Shown here in pieces: positions 5,108 through 10,394 of a stretch of 10,394 nt of DNA. Both the position numbers and the translations under genes were made by a program. Origin of the DNA: an uncultured bacterium (GTDB lineage: Bacteria > Chloroflexota > Anaerolineae > JACIWP01); contig CAIQJD010000104.1 of NCBI GenBank assembly GCA_903872005.1, positions 1 to 10,394 on the forward strand, written 5' to 3'. Numbering within the stretch: position 1 is the first letter of the stretch; each line of letters begins with the position of its first letter. The notes under the pieces are model-generated. The model worked only from the letters and a program-made list of their open reading frames with translations. It searched no databases and had not been told where the DNA came from.

Positions 5108-8046
5108 CGTTTGTCGCTCCCCTTGACCGGCTCCCTCTTCGCGTCCAGCAGGATCATGGGCGCTTCGCGGCGACGCCGGCCGCGCCATACCAGGCCAATC
5201 ACCAGCAGGCCGGCCAAGGCCAGCACATAGTTCAGACCTTCCCAGAACGACTGTTGCGCCGTGGACAAGGGGCGCAGCAGCCGGGCAGACGCGCCGCGCG
5301 AGCGGATGGTGAGGAGGTCTTCGTCTTCCACCGACCAGTCCACGGTATTCTGCAAGAGCTGCAGGTTATTCAGATAGCGTTCGGTCGAAGCCGACTGCGA
5401 AATCTGCAACACCGTGTCGTCTATGAACTCGGCGCTGCCGAGAACCACCAGGCGCGCCGTGTCCGGCGAGGTCTGCACCGTGCCCATGACCGGCGACTTG
5501 GGCGTCGGCACGGCATTGGGATCGGGCGTCGGCGTGGGGCCGGCGCTGGCCGGCGCCTGCTGGAACGGCGACGGATTGTCCTTGAAGTAGCTGGTGAAGA
5601 CGCCGCGGATGCTCACCGCCAGGAGATGCGATTTCTGCTCGCCCTCCACCGGGAAGCCGAGCTGCGGGTACTTCTCCAGATCAGGGTCCACCGACGACGT
5701 CGTGCGGAGCCACGATGACTTCGTCGAATGGAGCAGCTCCGTGACCTTGCGACCCTCGTTCTTGGCCGTATCCACCGAAAGGGGCGAGGCCCACTGCAAG
5801 GTGACGGAGGAGAGGCCGGCGACGATGGGACTCTGCTTATTCATGCCGTCATCGCGCACATCCACGAAGAAGGGATAGCTGATCTGGCGCAGCTCTTGGA
5901 TGGTGATATTGCCAACCTTGCGCGGCACCTGCATCGGGAATGGCTCGTTCTGCGGGTCCATGACCATGCCCGGCTCAAGCTTCACGCCGTAATAGTCCAG
6001 CATTTCCGCCAGACCCTCTTCCAGCGGCTCCATCATGATGCCGCCGCCCAGTTGTTGCGACGCCAGCATATAGTTGCTCAGGGCCACGATCACCGCTCCG
6101 CCGCGCATCAAGTACTGATCCACCGCAAAGCGGGCGCGATCGGTGAAGCGCTTGGGAGCCACGATGAGCAGCACGTCCACATCGCCCGGCACGCGGCCGG
6201 TGTTCAAGTCCACCTGTGTCACCGTGTAATTTTGCCCCAATTGCTGGCGCATCATGGTCCACGTGGACACCGGCTGGCTCTGCTGGCCGTACATATTCAA
6301 CATCGCTTCTTCAGAGGGATTCCAGACGCCGACGGTTTTGAGGAAGCCCGGCGCGGCGCGGCGCAAGGCCGACTCCAGCTCCGAGCGAATCTGGCCCTCC
6401 GTCAGCCCCGGCGTCGGGTAGAGCGCCGCCGGCTTGTCCTGGCCGTTGTCCAGCAACAGGTGCATGTAGAACGTATCCTGGCTCAGGAGCGACGCGGTGA
6501 AAGGCTGCAGGCCGTATGCCTCATACAACTTCTGCGGCGACATCGGCGCGTTGGACGCGGTGGGGTCCACCTGCTGATAAGTGAACTTGCCGCCCGATTG
6601 CTTCTCAATGTCGCGCGCTACCTGCTCGATCAACCCCGGCATCCCCTCGAAGTCGGCCGGCAGCGTCTTGGGCGTGATATAGGCCGTCAACTTGACCGGC
6701 TTCGCCATGCCGGCGAAGACCGCATCCAGGCTCTGGAAGCCAGACACGACCTTTTTCACCGAACGGGTCAGATCATATTCGGGATTGCGGAGGCTGACAT
6801 CGTAGTCCCCGCTGCCGCTCGGCGTGACTTCAATCAGGTCATTGAAGCCCAGGGTCACGTTCTGATCGCCGTAGCGGATCAAGATATTGAAGTAGGAGCT
6901 GATGACCGACTCTTCGTAGCGGCCGGCGACACGGAAAGAGGTCGGGCTGATGCCGTAGACTTCGTTCGCCTCGGCCTCGGCATCCGGATTGCTGGTCGGA
7001 TCTACGAATTCGACCTTGATCTTGCCATTGGAGGCGACCTGATATTCCGTCATGATATCGCGCAACGTCGGCGTCAGCGGCGCCAGGAGCGGATGGGTGC
7101 GCTGGCTGAAATAGCCGCGCATCAACATCGGCTCATTCAAGGAGCGGATGAGATTGAGCGTCGTGGCCGACAGGCTATACTCGTGCTGGGCGGTGATGTC
7201 CGCGCGCAGCCGGGCCAGGGGGAAGACCCAGATATTCAGCGCCAGGAGGTTGGCGCCAACCAGGACCAGGCGCAAGACCGTATTCCAGCGCCGGCCGGCG
7301 TTGGACGATCCGTGCCCCCAGCGTTTAGAATCGAGAGAGACGACGTTCAGCCACATGAAGAACGCCGCCAGGGATAGATAGTAGACTAAGTCGCGCAGGT
7401 CAATCACGCCGCGCTCGATGCTCTCGAACCGGCTGCCCGTGCCGATGGCGCGCAACAATTGGCCGATGGTATCGCCGACGAAGCGGGTCACCCCCGACGT
7501 GCCCACCAGATAGAAGGCCCCGCCCACCAGCGCCGTCAGCAAGAGCGAGACGATCTGGTTATCGGTGCGCGACGAAATGTACAGGCCAATGGCCGTGTAG
7601 GCTGCGGCCATCAAGATTGCCGCCAGATAGCCGCCGATGACCGGCCCCCAGTCCAGTTGGCCCAAGAGGCTCACGGTGATGGGCAGGAAGATGGTCAGGC
7701 CCAAAGCCAGGACGACCAGGGTCATCACGGCCAGGAATTTGCCGGCCACCAGAGCCGCCGGCCGCACCGGCAGGGTGAGCAAGACTTCCAACGTGCCGGA
7801 GCGCTGCTCCTCGCTCCATTGGCGCATCGTCAACGCCGTCACCAGGAAGATGAGCAAAACCGGCATCCAACGGAAGAGCGGGCGCACAGTGGCGACGTTA
7901 TTGGCGAAGAAGGTCTCGGCCGAGAAGAACACGATCAGGGTCACGATCAGGAACACGCCCACGAAGATGAACGCCATCGGCGAACCGAAGTAGGCGCCCA
8001 GCTCCTTGCGGGCAATGGCCTGAGCTTGTTTCCACACAGCTTTCAT
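5104..8046 (-). CDS. GldF-GldG fusion: ABC-2 type permease joined to a Gld-type extracytoplasmic auxiliary domain
   Basis: 980 aa. The start at 8046 overlaps the ATPase stop by 4 bp (ATGA). Residues 1-240 are an ABC-2 permease: an N-terminal amphipathic stretch, helices at about 24-44, 62-75, 103-125, 137-157, 165-185 and 220-238, and the coupling-type segment EEQRSGTLEVLLTLP (79-93). A further helix at about 257-278 leads into a GldG-like region that opens with RADITAQHEYSLSATT (281-296). Two related domains follow at about 305-366 and 449-513, then DVLLIVAPKRFTDRAR (624-639) and DQYLMRGGAVIVAL (643-656). A Pro-rich linker lies at 827-852 and one final helix at about 938-955 before an Arg-rich tail. 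In Flavobacterium, GldF and GldG are separate proteins; here they are one chain. With the ATPase it should form an export-type or mechanically coupled ABC complex in the cytoplasmic membrane. The substrate is unknown. Confidence 0.92.
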   Translation of the reverse strand: MKAVWKQAQAIARKELGAYFGSPMAFIFVGVFLIVTLIVFFSAETFFANNVATVRPLFRWMPVLLIFLVTALTMRQWSEEQRSGTLEVLLTLPVRPAALVAGKFLAVMTLVVLALGLTIFLPITVSLLGQLDWGPVIGGYLAAILMAAAYTAIGLYISSRTDNQIVSLLLTALVGGAFYLVGTSGVTRFVGDTIGQLLRAIGTGSRFESIERGVIDLRDLVYYLSLAAFFMWLNVVSLDSKRWGHGSSNAGRRWNTVLRLVLVGANLLALNIWVFPLARLRADITAQHEYSLSATTLNLIRSLNEPMLMRGYFSQRTHPLLAPLTPTLRDIMTEYQVASNGKIKVEFVDPTSNPDAEAEANEVYGISPTSFRVAGRYEESVISSYFNILIRYGDQNVTLGFNDLIEVTPSGSGDYDVSLRNPEYDLTRSVKKVVSGFQSLDAVFAGMAKPVKLTAYITPKTLPADFEGMPGLIEQVARDIEKQSGGKFTYQQVDPTASNAPMSPQKLYEAYGLQPFTASLLSQDTFYMHLLLDNGQDKPAALYPTPGLTEGQIRSELESALRRAAPGFLKTVGVWNPSEEAMLNMYGQQSQPVSTWTMMRQQLGQNYTVTQVDLNTGRVPGDVDVLLIVAPKRFTDRARFAVDQYLMRGGAVIVALSNYMLASQQLGGGIMMEPLEEGLAEMLDYYGVKLEPGMVMDPQNEPFPMQVPRKVGNITIQELRQISYPFFVDVRDDGMNKQSPIVAGLSSVTLQWASPLSVDTAKNEGRKVTELLHSTKSSWLRTTSSVDPDLEKYPQLGFPVEGEQKSHLLAVSIRGVFTSYFKDNPSPFQQAPASAGPTPTPDPNAVPTPKSPVMGTVQTSPDTARLVVLGSAEFIDDTVLQISQSASTERYLNNLQLLQNTVDWSVEDEDLLTIRSRGASARLLRPLSTAQQSFWEGLNYVLALAGLLVIGLVWRGRRRREAPMILLDAKREPVKGSDKR

Positions 8047-8999
8047 GCGGCAGCGCCTCCCTTTGTCCCGGCAGTGCTGGAGCCGGCGGCGGTCGCCAAC
8101 TCATTGAAGACCATTTCCAACGTCCGCATGTCGCGGCGCAGCTCGCGCAGCGGCCATTTGTGCTGGCTCGCCAACTCGTAAATCGGGCCGCGCAAATCCG
8201 CGCCGGCCCCGCCGCGCACGCGATACTCCATGCCGTCGGCCGTCGCCGCGCTTTCCACGCTCAAGACGCGCGGCAACGCCCGCAGGGCGGTCGCCGCGCC
8301 GGCCACATTCTCCTTCAGCAGCAAGACGGCGTCCGTGGTCGAAGCGATGTCCTGCAAGCGAGCGTCGGCCTTGACCTGGCCGTTCATCAGGATGATGACC
8401 CGGTCGCAGCTCGCTTCCACTTCCGAGAGGATATGCGTGGAGAGCAAGACGGTGCTGGTCTTCGCCAGCCGGCGAATGAGCCGGCGCACCTCGACGATCT
8501 GCGTCGGGTCGAGGCCGACGGTCGGCTCATCCAGGATCAACAGCGCCGGCCGGTGCAGGATCGCCTGGGCCAGGCCCACGCGCTGCCGATAGCCCTTGCT
8601 CAGTTGGCCGATGGGGCGCGTCAGGTGGTCTTCCAACGCCGCGGCGCGCACGGCGTCCGTCAGTCGCGCCGGCTGTTCGGCCGTGGGAATCTGGCGCAAG
8701 TCCGCCACCATCTTCAGGTAGTTTTGCACCGACAGCTCCGGATAGAGGGGGGCGTTCTCCGGCAGATAGCCGATGCGCTTCTGCACTTCCAGCGGATTCT
8801 CCACCACGTCAATCCCATCCACCAGCGCCTGCCCCTCATCGGGTTGCAGGTAGCCGGTCAGGATTTTCATGGCCGTGGTTTTGCCGGCGCCGTTGGGGCC
8901 GAGCAGGCCGATGACCTCGCCTGCCGAAACGTGAAACGACACCCCTTGCAGCGCCAGCGTAGAGCCATACGCTTTGCTCAGGTCTTTGACATCAATCAT
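8043..8999 (-). CDS. GldA-like ABC transporter ATPase
   Basis: 318 aa, starting at ATG 8999 with GGAGGAAG about 10 nt upstream. It begins MIDVKDLSKAYGSTLAL, standard for the CcmA/NatA/GldA group. Walker A is GPNGAGKT (34-41), the signature is LSKGYRQRVGLAQ (133-145), Walker B is LLILDEPT (153-160) and the switch His is His189 in LLSTHILSE. The Q-loop region reads GYLPENAPLY, as in GldA-type ATPases. Residues about 220-300 form the small C-terminal domain of this group, ending in a low-complexity Ala/Gly/Ser tail. It is the first gene of the operon with the GldFG fusion and DUF4340, and energises that membrane complex from the cytoplasm. ABC family membership is certain; the GldA subgroup rests mainly on its neighbours. 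Confidence 0.94.
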   Translation of the reverse strand: MIDVKDLSKAYGSTLALQGVSFHVSAGEVIGLLGPNGAGKTTAMKILTGYLQPDEGQALVDGIDVVENPLEVQKRIGYLPENAPLYPELSVQNYLKMVADLRQIPTAEQPARLTDAVRAAALEDHLTRPIGQLSKGYRQRVGLAQAILHRPALLILDEPTVGLDPTQIVEVRRLIRRLAKTSTVLLSTHILSEVEASCDRVIILMNGQVKADARLQDIASTTDAVLLLKENVAGAATALRALPRVLSVESAATADGMEYRVRGGAGADLRGPIYELASQHKWPLRELRRDMRTLEMVFNELATAAGSSTAGTKGGAAA

Positions 9000-9065
9000 T
9001 GCTCGCTTCTTCCTCCAGACAATACGAATGGCATGCCAGTTTCAGAAATCAGCAATCCAAAGGAT

Positions 9066-9094
9066 AGTATACCGCGAAATAGGTTAAAGGCACA
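9066..9094 (-). promoter_or_regulatory. Candidate promoter of the ABC operon
   Basis: On the - strand TATACT (9071-9066) is a good -10 element about 67 bp before the ATPase start, in the only AT-rich stretch of this intergenic region. The -35 position at 17-bp spacing (TGTGCC, 9094-9089) is a poor match. The same -10 hexamer occurs upstream of the repeat-protein gene and of the flavodoxin gene. Confidence 0.4.
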
Positions 9095-9190
9095 TTAAAG
9101 CCACCCCCATTTGTAGGACGTCAGGCAGCCTTTCGGCGTAGGCGCGAGCGCCGCATTTGTCGGAGCGCGGCGCTACGTTCTCCCGATGCC

Positions 9191-9214
9191 GGCCGGCGCG
9201 CCGGCCGCTATACT
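9191..9214 (+). promoter_or_regulatory. Candidate promoter of the flavodoxin gene with overlapping 16-bp palindrome
   Basis: TATACT at 9209-9214 is a good -10; transcription would begin near 9221, giving a leader of about 33 nt to ATG 9254. The spacer directly before it is a perfect palindrome, GGCCGGCGCGCCGGCC (9191-9206), which could be an operator. GCCGGC words are very common throughout this window, so chance is a serious alternative. Upstream, 9100-9190 holds short GC-rich inverted repeats (CGTA/GCGC at 9137-9145 against 9170-9177) and nothing coding. Confidence 0.35.
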
Positions 9215-9253
9215 ATGCTCGAAAACACCTTCTCACAGGAGATGATGACCACG

Positions 9254-9757
9254 ATGGGCAAGCGAGTACTGGTAGCGTATGTCAGCAAGGCTGGTTCTAC
9301 CGCCGAAGTGGCCGAGACGATTGGCGCAACCCTGCGCGCCGCCGGCTTGAGCGCCGACGTGCGCCGCGCCCAGGATGTGCAAGACCTGAGCGCCTACGAT
9401 GCGGTCGTCCTGGGCAGCGGGGCGCGGATCGGGCGTCTCTTTGGCGGCGCGGCCCACTTCGCCAAGAAGCACCAGGCGGCCCTGGCGCAGAAGAAAGTAG
9501 CCTATTTCGTCGTCTGCATGACGATGAAGCAGGACACGCCGCAGAATCGTGAGACGGTAAAGGGCTATCTCGCGCCGCTGCGACAGGTCTGCGAGCCGTT
9601 CAGCCAGGGCTTGTTTGCCGGCCGCATGTCTTTGGAGACGCTGGGGCCGGTCTGGCGCTTCTTCATGCGCCAATCCAAGCCCGAAGACCTGGGCGATTTC
9701 CGCAACTGGGATGCCATCCGGGCCTGGGCGCAAGAGATCGCGCCGGCGTTGGCGTAA
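9254..9757 (+). CDS. Flavodoxin-domain protein, HemG-like
   Basis: I choose ATG 9254 (167 aa) because family members begin close to the first strand, here MGKRVLVAYVSK. The ATG at 9215 overlaps the end of the -10 hexamer, and ATGs at 9242 and 9245 are too close to AGGAG (9237-9241), although the chosen ATG has a long 12-nt gap. Residues 5-18 give the first beta-strand and the FMN phosphate loop (SKAGSTAE). Residues 50-70 (AVVLGSGARIGRLFGGAAHF) resemble the HemG/flavodoxin_5 pattern, as do KKH and the NWDAIRAWAQEI end. It is expected to bind FMN and carry electrons in the cytoplasm. HemG oxidises protoporphyrinogen IX, but no haem gene is adjacent, so that reaction is not supported beyond the family. 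It appears to be a single-gene unit. Confidence 0.85.
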   Translation: MGKRVLVAYVSKAGSTAEVAETIGATLRAAGLSADVRRAQDVQDLSAYDAVVLGSGARIGRLFGGAAHFAKKHQAALAQKKVAYFVVCMTMKQDTPQNRETVKGYLAPLRQVCEPFSQGLFAGRMSLETLGPVWRFFMRQSKPEDLGDFRNWDAIRAWAQEIAPALA

Positions 9758-9782
9758 GCGCCGGCTGCTCCACAAGACAAAA

Positions 9783-9809
9783 CGGCCGGCGTCGTATGGA
9801 CGCCGGCCG
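9783..9809 (-). terminator. Intrinsic terminator between flavodoxin and jag
   Basis: CGGCCGGCGTC (9783-9793) pairs perfectly with 9799-9809 around a 5-nt loop. Reading the - strand, the stem is followed by TTTTGTCTTG, so it is a typical terminator for the jag transcript. On the + strand no T-run follows, but it may also stop flavodoxin transcription. Confidence 0.8.
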
Positions 9810-9832
9810 GCAAATGTACAGCGAACTTGCGC

Positions 9833-10394
9833 CTATTGGCGCATCAAGATCATGACTTTGCGGTTCTCGCCTTCGCCAATGCTATGCGTCGTCACCTGCG
9901 GATGTTCGCGCAGCGTCAGGTGGATGATGCGACGCTCGTAGGCCGGCATCGGCTCCAGGACGACCGATTTCTGCGACGCCGTGACGCGCTCGGCGGTGCG
10001 TTCGGCCAAGAGCTGCAACTGGCGCTCCCGGCGCTCCTTGTACCCTTCCACGTCCACAACGACATTGACCCAGCGCCGCGTCTGGCGATTGACCATCAAC
10101 CGCACCAGGTATTGCAGCGCCGCCAACGTCTCGCCGCGCCGGCCAATCAGCACGCCCAGGTCCTGGCCGATGATGTCCAGCACCACCGGCTTGGGCCGGC
10201 CCTCATCTACCATGACGCCGGTCGGCTGCTTGACGACGACATCGGCTTGAATGAGCATGTGCTTGAGCAGGCCGGCCAGCGCCTGGCGGGCCACTTCCTG
10301 CACCTGACCCAATTCGTCGGCGCTGCTGGCTTCCCAGGCTGCGCCATCTTCGTCGTCCTCTTCCGGCTCCGGCTGCGCCGGCGCGGCCGCCGGC
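9833..10394 (-). CDS. jag: Jag/KhpB RNA-binding protein, KH and R3H domains (N-terminus outside window)
   Basis: The frame is open to the window edge. The first visible residues form an acidic, Ala/Pro-rich linker (PEPEEDDEDG), as commonly found between the Jag_N and KH domains, so the apparent TTG start at 10312 is not the real one. The KH domain follows with its loop in LGVLIGRRGETLAALQYLV. The R3H domain is at the C-terminus, with the Arg...His signature in AYERRIIHLTLREHP, and the chain ends GENRKVMILMRQ. KhpB/Jag binds RNA in the cytoplasm, in some bacteria together with KhpA, and influences cell-wall synthesis and division. In many genomes it sits after yidC in the rpmH-rnpA region near the replication origin; that would be the expected neighbour beyond the right edge. 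Confidence 0.94.
   Translation of the reverse strand, partial: PAAAPAQPEPEEDDEDGAAWEASSADELGQVQEVARQALAGLLKHMLIQADVVVKQPTGVMVDEGRPKPVVLDIIGQDLGVLIGRRGETLAALQYLVRLMVNRQTRRWVNVVVDVEGYKERRERQLQLLAERTAERVTASQKSVVLEPMPAYERRIIHLTLREHPQVTTHSIGEGENRKVMILMRQ

Noticed and set aside
5728..7377. 549-aa + strand open frame inside the GldFG fusion gene, plus smaller ones at 4097-5017, 7459-8181 and 8160-9098.
   Set aside because: They are rich in Arg, His and Gln with no domain pattern, opposite well-supported coding sequence.
9100..9190. Small RNA or degraded repeat element in the GC-rich stretch before the flavodoxin gene.
   Set aside because: Only short imperfect inverted repeats are visible, with no promoter-terminator pair and no second copy in this window.
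1..10394. High frequency of GCCGGC-type words as a possible uptake or methylation signal.
   Set aside because: They are frequent both in genes and between them, consistent with codon bias for Ala and Gly at high GC; without genome-wide counts no special role can be supported.

Overview
The window is high-GC DNA dominated by GCC/CGC-type codons. It most resembles a Chloroflexota bacterium (an Anaerolineae/Caldilineae-like lineage). This rests on the gene style (response-regulator cyclase, GldA/GldFG-like ABC exporter with DUF4340, KH-R3H Jag) and on base composition, so the taxonomic call is an inference. I see no tRNA, rRNA, transposase or CRISPR array.

Region 1 (1-1487, + strand): the 3' end of a response-regulator/class III nucleotidyl cyclase, followed 30 nt later by a Crp/Fnr-family regulator with a recognisable cyclic-nucleotide cassette. 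Together they look like a cyclic-nucleotide signalling pair.

Region 2 (1488-4094, + strand): the most interesting part. A promoter with a TATACT -10 has a TGTCG-N6-CGACA palindrome centred about 41.5 bp upstream of the expected start, which is the layout of a class II CRP-activated promoter. It precedes a leader RNA with a hairpin and a possible anti-Shine-Dalgarno. Three genes follow: a small protein made of 21-residue repeats (motif DVEAHxFD), a GAF-domain protein and an intracellular-type S8 (subtilisin-like) protease. The first two are separated by a strong hairpin; the last two overlap by 7 bp. A very large nested bidirectional hairpin terminator ends the unit. My working hypothesis is a cyclic-nucleotide-controlled cassette in which the GAF protein senses a ligand and the protease acts on the repeat protein. 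The repeat protein could be a multi-copy peptide precursor or a sacrificial/scaffold substrate. No step is proven by sequence alone.

Region 3 (4112-8999, - strand): a tight three-gene operon with two ATGA (4-bp) overlaps: a GldA-like ABC ATPase, a single-chain fusion of a GldF-like ABC-2 permease with a GldG-like periplasmic/extracytoplasmic part, and a DUF4340 membrane-anchored protein. This is an envelope-associated ABC system related to the Bacteroidetes gliding/secretion Gld transporter; its substrate is unknown.

Region 4 (9000-10394): an intergenic region with divergent promoter-like elements and a 16-bp perfect palindrome, a HemG-like flavodoxin-domain protein on +, a terminator hairpin, and the 3' part of the KH/R3H RNA-binding protein Jag (KhpB) on -, which runs off the window.
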